Assembly: GCF_003863355.1 (NCBI RefSeq)
Contig: NZ_QQWG01000002.1
Coordinates: forward strand, 124,001 to 188,000
Length of the DNA: 64,000 bases
Direction of reading: 5' to 3'
DNA from: Ancylomarina euxina
Lineage (GTDB): Bacteria; Bacteroidota; Bacteroidia; Bacteroidales; Marinifilaceae
The translations under genes were made by a program, and so were the position numbers. The notes beneath the pieces were generated by a model. The model did no database searches and was not told the origin of the DNA. It was given only the letters and a program-made list of their open reading frames with translations. Positions 1-10,681 of the stretch are shown piece by piece. How positions within the stretch are numbered: position 1 is the stretch's first letter; each line of letters begins with the position of its first letter.

Positions 1-729
1 ACAGGCTACTGATACGTTTAATGATTCTGATGTAGCTTGATCGCTAGGGAAATTTGGAATAAATAATTTTTGGCTCACAAGGGGTTTCAATACCGCAGAG
101 ATACCTTTGCCTTCGTTGCCCATAATAATAAAACCTTTTGTACTGAGATCACTTTTATAAATTGTTTCTCCTTCAAGAAAAGTCCCATATACAGGGAAAT
201 TTGAAGATCCGAATTCATCTACAAGTAGTTGTAAATCTGTGTAGATGACTTTGACACGAGCTAATGCCCCCATAGTCGCTTGAATAACTTTTGGGTTGTA
301 TAAATCGACTGTATTTTTGGAGCAGAAAATATGCTGAATACCAAACCAATCAGCGATTCGAACAATCGTTCCTAAATTACCAGGGTCTTGCACATCATCA
401 AGCAAAATAGATAAAGACTGATTAATCTCTTTTTTATCAAAGTCTGAATTTGGAATCTTGAAAACCCCGATGATATCAGAAGGTGTTTTTAGACTACTAA
501 TTTTTTTAAGATCTGAAGCATCACATTCAATGATTTCAGTTTTTATATTGTACTCTGGAAGATCACTTATAATCGCTTGTTTAGTGTGAATGATATACTT
601 GGTTTCAAGTTTCGATTCTAATAAATCTGTGATTAATTTATATCCCTCAGCAACAAAAAGTTGATGTTGATCTCTAAATTTCTTTTTCTGTAAACTACTA
701 ATGAGTTTAATCTGATTTTTTGAAAGCAC
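1..729 (-). CDS. TrmH/SpoU-family RNA methyltransferase (partial, 3' end beyond window start)
   Basis: Minus-strand reading frame translates to (V)LSKNQIKLISSLQKKKFRDQHQLFVAEGYKLITDLL...LLDDVQDPGNLGTIVRIADWFGI...IMGNEGKGIS, matching SpoU motifs (DPGNLGTIVRIADW, NEGKGIS). Probable GTG start at 729; absent from the ORF track because it is truncated. Confidence 0.85.
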   Translation of the reverse strand, partial: MLSKNQIKLISSLQKKKFRDQHQLFVAEGYKLITDLLESKLETKYIIHTKQAIISDLPEYNIKTEIIECDASDLKKISSLKTPSDIIGVFKIPNSDFDKKEINQSLSILLDDVQDPGNLGTIVRIADWFGIQHIFCSKNTVDLYNPKVIQATMGALARVKVIYTDLQLLVDEFGSSNFPVYGTFLEGETIYKSDLSTKGFIIMGNEGKGISAVLKPLVSQKLFIPNFPSDQATSESLNVSVAC

Positions 730-775
730 AATAATTGGATTGAATTTTTATCTTTGAAATACGATTCAGGCTAAA

Positions 776-3223
776 ATGTTCTTGAAGATAAGTATCTTTG
801 TAAAATTCGTAACTACTAATACAATACTCTACTTGAAACCTAATCATAAATACAAAAATAGTTATTTTTTTCTATCCTTAATCTTTGCCATATTTTTACT
901 TATGGGAGCCGTGTCTTGCTCTACCACTAAGTATGTGGGGGATAATGAATATCTTTTAAGTAAGGTGAGTGTTAAAGTTGATGATAAAAATATTTCATCA
1001 AGCGAACTTAATCAAAATATTAAACAACAACCGAATATTAAGATTCTTGGTATCTGGAAGTTCCATCTGGGTTTATATAATCTTTCCGGGAAAAATAAAA
1101 AGAAAGGCATTAATAAGTGGTTAAGTCGAATTGGAGAGGAACCCGTTATTTATGAAGACTATCAAACTCAGAGATCAAAAGTTCAACTGGGTATTTATTT
1201 GAGAAAAAAAGGGTACTATAATGCAACTATTGAAGATACTGTAGTTTTTCGCAGAAAAAAGGCTAAGCTAAGATTCAAAATTACATCAGGAGAACCTTAT
1301 CGATTTGGAAGTATTTTCAATGAAAAGGCAGCTTTACCTCGTAATTTTATTTCTCCATATCAAAATATTAAAGAAATAAGTGATAGTTCGCTCATTAGAC
1401 AATATTTGGTTGCAGCCTCTGTTAATAGTAAAATTAAAACTGGGCAGAACGTAGATTCTGATATTTTGGGAAAAGAACGCGATCGCATTTCAAAGTTAAT
1501 GAAGAATAAAGGGTATTTCAACTTTTCAAAGGAATACATCCATTTTATGATGGATAGTGTGGGGAAGGATCATCAGATGGATGTTTTTGTTGGGATTAAG
1601 AAGCCTCAGTCTTCCAATGTTGAGCGTAAGTACCGCATTAGATCTATCATCGTTAATTCCGATTACGATCCTAAGCCTATGTTATTGAACGACTCAGTAT
1701 ATTTAAGTAAGCTTGATACATTGAATCTAGGTAATTGCCAATTTATTTATACAGAGAAACTGAATATTAAACCCGATGTTATTATTAACTCATTGGGCTT
1801 TCAACCTGGCAGTCTCTATAATTTATCAGAGGTTGAGTACTCATACAGAAGATTGCAGGCCTTAAATCAATACAAGTTTGTAAATATTCGATTTGAAGTT
1901 GATACTGAAGCGGAAAATGAACTTGAAGGTAGTTTGAACTGTTTTATTCAACTATCGCCTCATAAAAGACAAGCTTATACGGTTGAACTTGAAGGAACCA
2001 ACTCTTCGGGTAATATTGGTTTTGCAGGGAAAGTTAATTACCAACATAAAAATTTGTTGCGTGGTGCTGAGATCTTGGATATCCGTTTGTCGAATGCCAC
2101 CGAAACGGTTAAGTCAAATGATAATAGAAATTTCTTTTCAAAAGAATATGGGGGTGAAATAAGCTTAAATACTCCTAAGTTTTTGTTCCCTTTTCTTACA
2201 GCGAATCGTTTTAGAAAGAAATATAATCCAAAATCAAGATTATCTTTAGCTTATAGTTATCAAAAACGTCCTGATTATACAAGGACACAGGCTGATGCCA
2301 GTTTTGGATATAATTGGAGATCATCAAGATATCTTACGCATACGCTTAATCTAATTGAGTTGAGTTTTGTTGAGGTTAAGAATTTGAGTCAAGATTTTAT
2401 TGATGATATAAATAATCTATATATCGCCAATTCTTTTACTGATCACGTGATATCTACAACTCGATATTCCTTAGTTTTTAATAATCAAAATCTGAATAAG
2501 CTTAGTAATTATAATTATTTACGATTTAGTTTTGAAACAGCAGGGAATACATTGAACACCTTTGATAAACTTCTCGGTTCAAAGAAGAATATGGATTACA
2601 ATGATAACGGCGAGTTAGAGGGAACTTATTATGATCTTTTGGGAATTCGATACGCACAATATATAAAAGCAGATATTGACTATCGATACAATTGGCACCT
2701 GAATAAGGCAAATACATTTGTTGGGCGCTTATTTATGGGTTTGGGATATGCCTATGGAAATCTTAAAGTTCTTCCTTTCGAGAAAAGTTACTTTTCTGGA
2801 GGTGCTAATGGCATTCGTGCTTGGCAAGTTCGCTCTCTCGGACCAGGTTCTTATTCTAATGATGAAGCTGTCTATCCTAATAATACTGCCGATTTTAAAT
2901 TGGAAGGTAATTTAGAATACCGCTTTAAGTTGGTTTGGAAATTTGAAGGCGCTATGTTTATTGATGCTGGAAATATATGGGCTATTTCATCTAAAGATGA
3001 TCGTCCTGGAGCTAAATTTGATATGAAGAACTTCTATAAAGAGGTTGCAGTTGGAACTGGTGTAGGAGCCCGTGTTGACCTGAATTTTATTCTTTTCAGA
3101 TTGGATTTAGGGCTTAAATTAAGAGATCCATCATTGGCAGGGGATAAACGCTGGATTATTGGAAATCGCCCATTTAGCTTCTCTCAACTGACCTATAATA
3201 TCGGTATCGGCTATCCATTTTAA
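776..3223 (+). CDS. tamL: BamA/TamA-like outer-membrane lipoprotein (TamL type), POTRA + beta-barrel
   Basis: Lipobox MGAVSC; N-terminal CSTTKYVGDNEYLLSKVSVKVD; POTRA-like GYYNATIEDTV; C-terminal barrel with SYFSGGANGIRAW...LGPGSY and terminal aromatic GIGYPF. Confidence 0.85.
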   Translation: MFLKISIFVKFVTTNTILYLKPNHKYKNSYFFLSLIFAIFLLMGAVSCSTTKYVGDNEYLLSKVSVKVDDKNISSSELNQNIKQQPNIKILGIWKFHLGLYNLSGKNKKKGINKWLSRIGEEPVIYEDYQTQRSKVQLGIYLRKKGYYNATIEDTVVFRRKKAKLRFKITSGEPYRFGSIFNEKAALPRNFISPYQNIKEISDSSLIRQYLVAASVNSKIKTGQNVDSDILGKERDRISKLMKNKGYFNFSKEYIHFMMDSVGKDHQMDVFVGIKKPQSSNVERKYRIRSIIVNSDYDPKPMLLNDSVYLSKLDTLNLGNCQFIYTEKLNIKPDVIINSLGFQPGSLYNLSEVEYSYRRLQALNQYKFVNIRFEVDTEAENELEGSLNCFIQLSPHKRQAYTVELEGTNSSGNIGFAGKVNYQHKNLLRGAEILDIRLSNATETVKSNDNRNFFSKEYGGEISLNTPKFLFPFLTANRFRKKYNPKSRLSLAYSYQKRPDYTRTQADASFGYNWRSSRYLTHTLNLIELSFVEVKNLSQDFIDDINNLYIANSFTDHVISTTRYSLVFNNQNLNKLSNYNYLRFSFETAGNTLNTFDKLLGSKKNMDYNDNGELEGTYYDLLGIRYAQYIKADIDYRYNWHLNKANTFVGRLFMGLGYAYGNLKVLPFEKSYFSGGANGIRAWQVRSLGPGSYSNDEAVYPNNTADFKLEGNLEYRFKLVWKFEGAMFIDAGNIWAISSKDDRPGAKFDMKNFYKEVAVGTGVGARVDLNFILFRLDLGLKLRDPSLAGDKRWIIGNRPFSFSQLTYNIGIGYPF

Positions 3224-3424
3224 ATTGCATTCGATTGCGGAATTTTCTTCGTAAAAAAAGGAGGTAAGTTCTATTATTTCTTTTTAACTTCGTACTTAAA
3301 TTGAGTATATATCTAGTTGATATTACTAAATTTTATGAAAATCCGAACCATTTAATAAAATTAGATTACAAGAATTTAATCTTGTTTCGATACTGAAATT
3401 TGAGTAAATTCTATTCAATGTTTA

Positions 3425-4531
3425 TTGAGTAAATCTTATCAAAAATTATCACATATGAAAAAAGTATTAGAAGTAGTTAAGCCAGGTGTAATCACGGGTG
3501 ACGATGTACAAAAATTATTTCAGGTTGCGAAACAAGAAGGATTCGCTATTCCTGCTGTAAATGTAGTAAATACAAATTCGATCAATGCAGCTCTTGAAGC
3601 TGGACGCGAAGCTAACTCTCCTATTATTATTCAATTCTCAAATGGTGGAGCTTCTTTCTTTTCAGGTAAAGGAATTGGTGCTACAGGTCATGATGCTGCA
3701 ATTATTGGTGCTGTTGCAGGTGCTAAGTATGTTCACGCCGTAGCTGAGCATTATGGTATTCCAGTTATTTTGCATACTGATCACGCTGCTAAAAAATTAT
3801 TACCTTGGATCGACGGTCTTTTGGCTGCTGGGGAAGAATTTTTTGCTCAAACAGGTAAGCCATTGTTTAGTTCTCATATGTTAGACTTATCAGAAGAGTC
3901 TTTAGAAGAAAATATTGGTACTTGTGCTAAGTATTTAGAGCGTATGAGTAAAATCAATATGACTATTGAAATTGAATTGGGTTGTACTGGTGGAGAAGAA
4001 GATGGTGTTGATAACACTGATATGGATAACTCATTATTGTATACTCAGCCTGCAGATGTTGCATTAGCTTATGAAACATTGTTGAAAGTATCTCCTCGTT
4101 TCACGATCGCGGCTTCTTTTGGTAATGTACATGGTGTATACAAGCCAGGTAATGTTGTCTTGACTCCAAAGATTCTTTTAAACTCACAGTCATTTATTTC
4201 AGAGAAATATGGCGTTGCTGAGAACACAGTTGATTTCGTATTCCATGGTGGATCGGGTTCTTCTCTAGAAGAAATTCGTGAAGCAATTTCATATGGTGTT
4301 GTTAAAATGAATATCGATACTGATACACAGTGGGCATGTTGGAATGGCGTTCGTGAGTATGAAGCTGCTAACCGCGAATACTTGCAAGGACAAATTGGTA
4401 ACCCTGATGGTGAAGAGAAACCAAACAAGAAATATTACGATCCACGTGTATGGTTACGTTCTGGTGAGGTTTCAATGAAAGATCGTTTAGTTGTTGCATG
4501 TAATGACTTAAATTCAGTTGGACGTAACTAA
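3425..4531 (+). CDS. fbaA: class II fructose-bisphosphate aldolase (likely start at the internal ATG 3455)
   Basis: Motifs HTDHAAKKLLPWIDG, EIELGCTGGEEDGVDN, FGNVHGVYKPGNV, VFHGGSGSS. Confidence 0.93.
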   Translation: MSKSYQKLSHMKKVLEVVKPGVITGDDVQKLFQVAKQEGFAIPAVNVVNTNSINAALEAGREANSPIIIQFSNGGASFFSGKGIGATGHDAAIIGAVAGAKYVHAVAEHYGIPVILHTDHAAKKLLPWIDGLLAAGEEFFAQTGKPLFSSHMLDLSEESLEENIGTCAKYLERMSKINMTIEIELGCTGGEEDGVDNTDMDNSLLYTQPADVALAYETLLKVSPRFTIAASFGNVHGVYKPGNVVLTPKILLNSQSFISEKYGVAENTVDFVFHGGSGSSLEEIREAISYGVVKMNIDTDTQWACWNGVREYEAANREYLQGQIGNPDGEEKPNKKYYDPRVWLRSGEVSMKDRLVVACNDLNSVGRN

Positions 4532-4554
4532 TAGCTTCCATACTATAAATTTCA

Positions 4555-4581
4555 AAACCCGGACAATCTCCGGGTTTTTTT
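4555..4581 (+). terminator. intrinsic terminator of fbaA
   Basis: AAACCCGGA-caatc-TCCGGGTTTTTTT. Confidence 0.85.
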
Positions 4582-4695
4582 GTGCCCACATAATAATGAT
4601 GATCAAATAACTTGTCAGATTTTGAGAATTTGGTTTCTTTATAGACTGATTATTCTAATCAGCTAATCCTAAATTGATAAAAGCCCCAATTCTAT

Positions 4696-6057
4696 ATGAA
4701 ATCAGATAAAATACCCCAGATAAGAGATGTCTTTTCAAGTAAAATAGGTGTGATAGCCGCTGCTGCAGGATCTGCTGTAGGCTTGGGGAATATATGGAAA
4801 TTCCCCTATATCACAGGTGTGTACGGTGGAGCAGCGTTTCTTTTTGTATATCTTGGTTTTATTGCACTTATTGGTTTGCCCATTATGCTTTCTGAGTTTA
4901 TGATTGGTCGTAAGTCTAGGAGTAATGTATTTGGCGCATTCAAAAACTTAGCACCCAATTCTCCATGGAAATATGTGGGGCTCTTAGGTGTTGCAGCAGC
5001 TGTTATGATTCTTTCATTTTATGGGGTAGTTGCTGGTTGGAGTATTGATTATATCGTAAAATCTTTGACCGATGGTTTCGCTTCAAAAAGCCCTGATGAA
5101 CTGGGGATAATGTTTACTCAATTTATTGAGACGCCAGGCTTGCCTATTTTTTATCAGCTCTTATTTATGCTGATGACAATGGCTATTGTTATTATTGGAG
5201 TGAAAGATGGTATTGAGAAATATGCAAAGATTCTAATGCCAATTTTGATTTTGATTATAATTGTTCTCGATATTAGAGCGGTTACCCTTGATGGTGCTAA
5301 AGAAGGTTTGAATTTTTTATTTCATCCAGATTTCTCTAAGCTGACTGCTGATGGCGTTTTAAGTGCTTTGGGACATGCCTTCTTTTCTTTGAGTCTAGGG
5401 ATGGGAACTTTGATTACGTATGGTTCCTATATAGGAAAGCAGAATAATTTAGCAAAAACAGCTTTAATAGTAACTGTGTCCGATACACTCATTGCTATTC
5501 TTGCAGGTATAGCAATTTTCCCTGCGGTATTTGCTTTTGGTATCGAACCCAGCAGTGGACCTGGACTTGTTTTTATAACCCTACCTAATGTGTTTCAGCA
5601 AATGCCTGGCGGTTTCTTCTTTTCAATCTTATTCTTCCTTTTATTAACAGTGGCTGCGCTCACCTCATCGATTTCTATTCTCGAGGTGGTTGGGGCTTAT
5701 TTTAGAGAAGAATTAAAGATAAAAAGAAATTTGGCGACGGTTTTGGCAACCGTAATGATTTCTATTGTTGGGATTTTTTGCTCTCTATCGATGGGTATGT
5801 TTAAAGAGCAGACTTTATTTGGTTTAAATTTCTTTGATTTGCTCGATTGGATATCTGCCAATATGCTCTTGCCTTTAGGTGGCCTTTTTATTTCACTATT
5901 TATGGGTTGGTATTGGGGACGTAAAATGATAGAAGATGAGTTGGCAAATGGATCAAAACTTTCCCGAGGATTGATTTCAGCTTTTATTTTTGTGCTTAAA
6001 TTTATTGCTCCTGGTGCAATTGCTATCGTCTTTTTAAATGGTTTAGGTGTTTTCTAA
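4696..6057 (+). CDS. sodium-dependent transporter, neurotransmitter:sodium symporter (SNF) family
   Basis: SKIGVIAAAAGSAVGLGNIWKFPYITGVYGGAAFLFVYL is the NSS signature; about 11-12 TM segments. Confidence 0.9.
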   Translation: MKSDKIPQIRDVFSSKIGVIAAAAGSAVGLGNIWKFPYITGVYGGAAFLFVYLGFIALIGLPIMLSEFMIGRKSRSNVFGAFKNLAPNSPWKYVGLLGVAAAVMILSFYGVVAGWSIDYIVKSLTDGFASKSPDELGIMFTQFIETPGLPIFYQLLFMLMTMAIVIIGVKDGIEKYAKILMPILILIIIVLDIRAVTLDGAKEGLNFLFHPDFSKLTADGVLSALGHAFFSLSLGMGTLITYGSYIGKQNNLAKTALIVTVSDTLIAILAGIAIFPAVFAFGIEPSSGPGLVFITLPNVFQQMPGGFFFSILFFLLLTVAALTSSISILEVVGAYFREELKIKRNLATVLATVMISIVGIFCSLSMGMFKEQTLFGLNFFDLLDWISANMLLPLGGLFISLFMGWYWGRKMIEDELANGSKLSRGLISAFIFVLKFIAPGAIAIVFLNGLGVF

Positions 6058-6394
6058 ATTAATTTAGATTCTATTTAGGCTATAGGGAGGACTTCATAAT
6101 TACTCTACTCTTGTATATACTGTATATTACTGCACTTTTACAGTCAATTTGATTATTGACAAAAATATTTTTTAGGACGTCGAAAATAGATTTTTTTTGG
6201 TGGACGTAAATATAGCATTTCCTTTGATTTAGGGTAGGGTTTGTACCCGTTATTCAAGCCCTAAAATATGATGTAAAACACATGTTTTTCTGAATCGTGT
6301 AATTATAAAAACTCTATGTTTGTTACGAATAAAGGAATAATTCTTCATTCTAAATACGTAGGTTACTAAACTAACATAACCGTATCAAACAACA

Positions 6395-8947
6395 ATGATT
6401 GACGCATATTTAAAACACGAAGCAGCCCGCGCTACCAAAGGTATCCCGGCTTTGCCATTGAACGCAGAACAGACTGCTGAACTTTGCAAATTATTAATAA
6501 ATCCTCCTGCTGGAAAAGAGGATTTTCTTTTGCATTTATTCAAAGAAAGAATCGCTCCTGGAGTTGACGAGTCAACAGAAGTAAAAGCTGAGTTTTTAGG
6601 ACAGCTTTTAAGAAGTGAGTTGAGTTCTCCATTGATCTCTAAATCCGATGCTATCGAGATATTGGGTACTATGATGGGTGGATACAACGTAACGATGTTG
6701 GTTGAAGCACTTCAAGACCCTGCTTTAGCTGAAGAAGCTGCAGAAGCGCTTAAGGGGATTATCTTAGTTTATGATTCTTATTACACCATTTTGGAGCTTT
6801 CTAAAACCAATGCAGCTGCAAAAAGTGTTATTGAATCTTGGGCTAATGCTGAGTGGTTCACTAAACGTGAAGAATTAGCTGAAGAAATCAAATTAAAAGT
6901 TTATAAGGTAGAAGGTGAAATCAATACTGATGATTTCTCTCCTGCTTCTCAGGCGTTTACTCGTCCTGATATTCCATTGCACGCTTTGGCTATGGGAGCT
7001 GGTCGTTTCGAAGATGGTAACGAAACGATTGCTCAGTACCGTAAAGATGGTCATAAGGTTGCCTTTGTAGGTGATGTGGTGGGAACTGGTTCTTCTCGTA
7101 AATCTGCTGCGAACTCTTTGTTATGGCATATTGGTGAGGATATTCCTTGTGTTCCTAACAAGCGTACTGCTGGTGTTGTTATTGGTGGTGCTATCGCTCC
7201 AATTTTCTACAATACTTGTCAGGATTCTGGTGGACTTCCTATTATTACCGATGTGTCTCAGTTGAATACTGGTGACGAAATTGTTATCAATAATGTTAAA
7301 GGTGAGATTACTCGCAATGGTGAAGTGATTTCTACTTATTCTTTAGCACCTGATACGATGACTGATGAGTACCGTGCTGGTGGTCGTATCCCTTTGATTA
7401 TTGGAAAAGCACTTACCGAAAAATCACGTGCTGCTTTAGGTTTACCTGCTACTGATATTTTTACTGTTGCTAATAACCCTCAGCCTAAGGCTAACCAAGG
7501 TTATACTATGGCTCAGAAAATAGTAGGTAAGGCTTGTGGTGTTGAAGGTGTATTACCAGGATCATCATGTGCGCCTAAAATGACGACTGTAGGTTCTCAG
7601 GATACAACTGGTCCTATGACTCGTGATGAAATCAAGGAATTAGCTTGTTTGAGTTTCGAAGCGCCTATGTTTATGCAATCTTTCTGTCATACTGCAGCTT
7701 ATCCAAAAGCGACTGACGTGGCAATGCACAAATCTATGCCTAAGTTCATGTCTGAGCGTAAAGGTGTGCCTTTGAAGCAAGGTGATGGTGTTATCCATTC
7801 ATGGTTGAACCGTTTATTGGTTCCTGATACTGTTGGTACAGGTGGTGACTCTCATACACGTTTCCCATTGGGTATTTCTTTCCCAGCTGGTTCAGGTTTG
7901 GTTGCTTTTGCAGGAGCTCTAGGTTTCATGCCTTTGGATATGCCAGAATCTGTATTAATCAAATTTAAAGGCAAGCTTAACCCAGGTATCACTTTACGTG
8001 ATGTGGTAAATGCGATTCCATATTTTGCGATTCAAAACGGACAATTAACTGTTCCTAAGAAAAACAAAATCAATATTTTCAACGGTAAAATTATCGAGAT
8101 GGAAGGTCTTGAAGATATTACAGTTGAGCAAGCTTTCGAATTAACTGATGCAACTGCTGAGCGTTCTGCTGCTGCAGGTTGTATTAAGTTATCCGAAGAG
8201 CGTGTTATCGAGTATGTGAAGTCTAACGTTGCCTTGATGGAATCAATGATCAAGATGGGCTACGATGATGCAACAACGATTCAGAATCGTATTGATGCTT
8301 GTAACGAGTGGTTGGCTAACCCAGTGTTGCTTTCTAGAGACGAGAATGCTGAATATGCTGAGGTAATCGAAATCGATCTTTCTGAAATTACTGAGCCTAT
8401 CCTTTGTTGTCCTAACGACCCGGATGATGTGAAGTTGCTTTCTGAAGTTCAAGGTGCTGAAATTCAGGATGTATTCATCGGTTCTTGTATGACAAACATT
8501 GGTCACTTCCGTGCTTGTGAAAAAGTTTGGAGTGGATTAACTCCTAGCGATAAAGTAAGAACATATATGGCTCCTCCTACACGTATGGATGCTGCTGTAT
8601 TGAAAGAAGAAGCTACTTTTGCGACTTTCTCTCAGTTGGGTGTTCGTATCGAAACGCCAGGATGTTCATTATGTATGGGGAACCAACTTCGTGTTCCAGA
8701 TAAGGTGAATGTATATTCTACTTCAACTCGTAACTTCAACAACCGTATGGGTACTGGTGCTCAAGTTTACTTGGGTTCTGCCGAACTTGGTGCTATTGTA
8801 GCTGTTTTAGGTAAATTACCTTCTCCTGCTGAGTATATGGAAATATACAATGAGAAAATTGCTGATCACGAAGAGGAAGTATATAAATACATGCAGTTTG
8901 ACGAAATGGATATGGAGGATGCTCTATATCAGCGTCGCGATCTGTAA
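6395..8947 (+). CDS. acnB: bifunctional aconitate hydratase 2 / 2-methylisocitrate dehydratase
   Basis: 850 aa; swivel domain GDVVGTGSSRKSAANS, VGTGGDSHTRFPLGISFPAGSGLVAFA, TPGCSLCMGNQ. Confidence 0.95.
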   Translation: MIDAYLKHEAARATKGIPALPLNAEQTAELCKLLINPPAGKEDFLLHLFKERIAPGVDESTEVKAEFLGQLLRSELSSPLISKSDAIEILGTMMGGYNVTMLVEALQDPALAEEAAEALKGIILVYDSYYTILELSKTNAAAKSVIESWANAEWFTKREELAEEIKLKVYKVEGEINTDDFSPASQAFTRPDIPLHALAMGAGRFEDGNETIAQYRKDGHKVAFVGDVVGTGSSRKSAANSLLWHIGEDIPCVPNKRTAGVVIGGAIAPIFYNTCQDSGGLPIITDVSQLNTGDEIVINNVKGEITRNGEVISTYSLAPDTMTDEYRAGGRIPLIIGKALTEKSRAALGLPATDIFTVANNPQPKANQGYTMAQKIVGKACGVEGVLPGSSCAPKMTTVGSQDTTGPMTRDEIKELACLSFEAPMFMQSFCHTAAYPKATDVAMHKSMPKFMSERKGVPLKQGDGVIHSWLNRLLVPDTVGTGGDSHTRFPLGISFPAGSGLVAFAGALGFMPLDMPESVLIKFKGKLNPGITLRDVVNAIPYFAIQNGQLTVPKKNKINIFNGKIIEMEGLEDITVEQAFELTDATAERSAAAGCIKLSEERVIEYVKSNVALMESMIKMGYDDATTIQNRIDACNEWLANPVLLSRDENAEYAEVIEIDLSEITEPILCCPNDPDDVKLLSEVQGAEIQDVFIGSCMTNIGHFRACEKVWSGLTPSDKVRTYMAPPTRMDAAVLKEEATFATFSQLGVRIETPGCSLCMGNQLRVPDKVNVYSTSTRNFNNRMGTGAQVYLGSAELGAIVAVLGKLPSPAEYMEIYNEKIADHEEEVYKYMQFDEMDMEDALYQRRDL

Positions 8948-8955
8948 TTTTTTAT

Positions 8956-9067
8956 TGATCCGATCAATCATCTCAAATGAAGTGAATTGATCGGATCACT
9001 TTTGAGCTTTAAGATTGGACAACCTTAAAGCTTCAACCCAAAGCCGAAGATTTATTCTTCGGCTTTT
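8956..9067. terminator. series of three hairpins between convergent acnB and the LuxR-type gene
   Basis: TGATCCGATCAAT/ATTGATCGGATCA (8956-8998), AGCTTTAAG/CTTAAAGCT (9005-9032), AAAGCCGAAGA/TCTTCGGCTTT + T run (9040-9067). Confidence 0.75.
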
Positions 9068-9829
9068 TTATACAAGCTTATTTATAGTAGCCACATAAAC
9101 GGCTTCCATAGCGCTTTTTACATTTAACTTTTTTATGATATTTCGTTTATGAAATTTAACGGTTTCTTCTGAGATAAATAATTTTTGAGACATTTCACAA
9201 GCTGAATTACCTTTAATCATCAGATGCAAAACATCTTTCTCTCTTTTTGAAAGATGTTTAATTATTGTTGGTTTAAATTGTTTCCGGAGAAAGTCATAAT
9301 CAAATCTCTCATCTTTATCATTAAAGGTAATAAAGACATTACCTGATTTTTCGGCTACCGATAAAGAGACTAGGCAAAGTGCGAACCAAATATTACCCGT
9401 ATCTGTTAATATGAGTGGAGTGAGTTTTTGATTTACCAGTATTTCACTTCCCGTATCTTTTCGTTTTAATCTAAAATCATATGAAATAGAGGCTTTATCT
9501 CTTCTGTTAACAGGTAGATTGTAAAAAAAATCAAAACCTTTTTGATTCATCTCTAAAAGCATGTCTAAGTCTTCATTAGGAACCACTTTCTCATAGAATT
9601 CGTAGCCCATCTTTAATACTTCTTCTTGCTCATATCCAGACAAAAATAAGGGATCATCAGATACGTACAAAAATTCTTGTTTATTATAGTCGATGATATA
9701 AAAACCGAGGTTAATCAATTTTGAAACCGCTCTAAGAGCAAGCATATATTGCTTAATCAGTTGGTAATTATCATCGCCTAAATAACCATCTTTTCTTATT
9801 GGATCAAAAAATTTCTCTATTGCTATCAT
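9068..9829 (-). CDS. PAS-like sensor domain + LuxR-type HTH transcriptional regulator
   Basis: N-terminal PAS-like region (GFYIIDYNKQEFLYVSDDPLFLSGY); C-terminal HLSKREKDVLHLMIKGNSACEMSQKLFISEETVKFHKRNIIKKLNVKSAMEAV is a canonical LuxR/FixJ HTH. Confidence 0.88.
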   Translation of the reverse strand: MIAIEKFFDPIRKDGYLGDDNYQLIKQYMLALRAVSKLINLGFYIIDYNKQEFLYVSDDPLFLSGYEQEEVLKMGYEFYEKVVPNEDLDMLLEMNQKGFDFFYNLPVNRRDKASISYDFRLKRKDTGSEILVNQKLTPLILTDTGNIWFALCLVSLSVAEKSGNVFITFNDKDERFDYDFLRKQFKPTIIKHLSKREKDVLHLMIKGNSACEMSQKLFISEETVKFHKRNIIKKLNVKSAMEAVYVATINKLV

Positions 9830-9882
9830 ATCCTTTCTTTTTTTGATTTAATAACCTTATAATTTATACTGTCAATAATTAA

Positions 9883-9902
9883 AACTACACTTTTGAGTAG
9901 TT
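9883..9902. promoter_or_regulatory. lux-box-like palindrome 1 (AACTAC-ACTTTTGA-GTAGTT)
   Basis: 20-bp inverted repeat, 6-bp arms, 8-bp spacer, in the divergent LuxR/GNAT intergenic region; 22/24 identical to 11456-11479. Confidence 0.7.
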
Positions 9903-9956
9903 GTATGCAAGACTGAGAACACCAATATTAGGCTATACTTAAAATTTATAATCGAT

Positions 9957-10628
9957 ATGGATATTCTCTTAAACGACTTTCAAGATTTTTCGCTGTGGTT
10001 AGTATCCCACGACCACTTAAACGAGGTAAGTAGTTTCATTTTACGAGTCAATCATCAAGTGCATTTGAATTCAAACATTATTAATTATTCCGATCTACTT
10101 AAAACCAGAAAATTAGATTTGGATAGTTATTCGAGTTCTTTCTTTTATGCCATCAAAAATCGAAAACATGAAATTGTAGGAACTATAAAAGCTCAAAAGT
10201 GGGATGGAAATAGTAGGCTTCCAATTGAGGATGACTTTGATGTAAAAGTTGTTGATGTGTTAAATGAGTTAAGTTATACGCCTCATGAAGTATGGCATAT
10301 TGGGCGATTTGCTATTGATCAGCAAAGAATAAAAACTGACCCTTTTTTAAGAAAAAACAGAGTTGTAATTCTAAAATTATTGATGGTAAATGCATTGCAG
10401 CACATCTATGCTAACCTAACCAATATTCTAATTGCCGAATGTGATAAAAAACTGTTTGATAAATTGCGATTGATGGAAATTTACTCATCTCAAATTGGAG
10501 ATTCTAAATTTTATTTAGGATCGGAAACAGTACCCATGTTTAATACTGCTATAGGAGTGAAAAAATTTGTGGAACAGCATATTGCTTTATGTTATTCTTA
10601 TCAGCAGCAAGATTTATATACAGCCTAA
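9957..10628 (+). CDS. GNAT-fold acyltransferase resembling LuxI autoinducer synthases / FeeM N-acyl amino acid synthases
   Basis: DLDSYSSSFFYAIKNRKHEIVGTIKAQKWDGNSRLPIEDDF... and EVWHIGRFAID...(E..RFavd-like) with C-terminal LGSETVPMFNTAIGVKKF; architecture of autoinducer-synthase-like GNATs. Confidence 0.6.
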   Translation: MDILLNDFQDFSLWLVSHDHLNEVSSFILRVNHQVHLNSNIINYSDLLKTRKLDLDSYSSSFFYAIKNRKHEIVGTIKAQKWDGNSRLPIEDDFDVKVVDVLNELSYTPHEVWHIGRFAIDQQRIKTDPFLRKNRVVILKLLMVNALQHIYANLTNILIAECDKKLFDKLRLMEIYSSQIGDSKFYLGSETVPMFNTAIGVKKFVEQHIALCYSYQQQDLYTA

Positions 10629-10681
10629 ATTATTAATCAACTAAAATCAAGCTAACAAGACAAAAGTATATCGTATTAGAA

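Noticed and set aside
4069-4428. Minus-strand 119-aa ORF inside fbaA.
   Set aside because: Shadow of a highly conserved aldolase gene.
6121-6394. AT-rich long upstream region of acnB as a possible riboswitch.
   Set aside because: No convincing conserved-looking stem set identified by eye.
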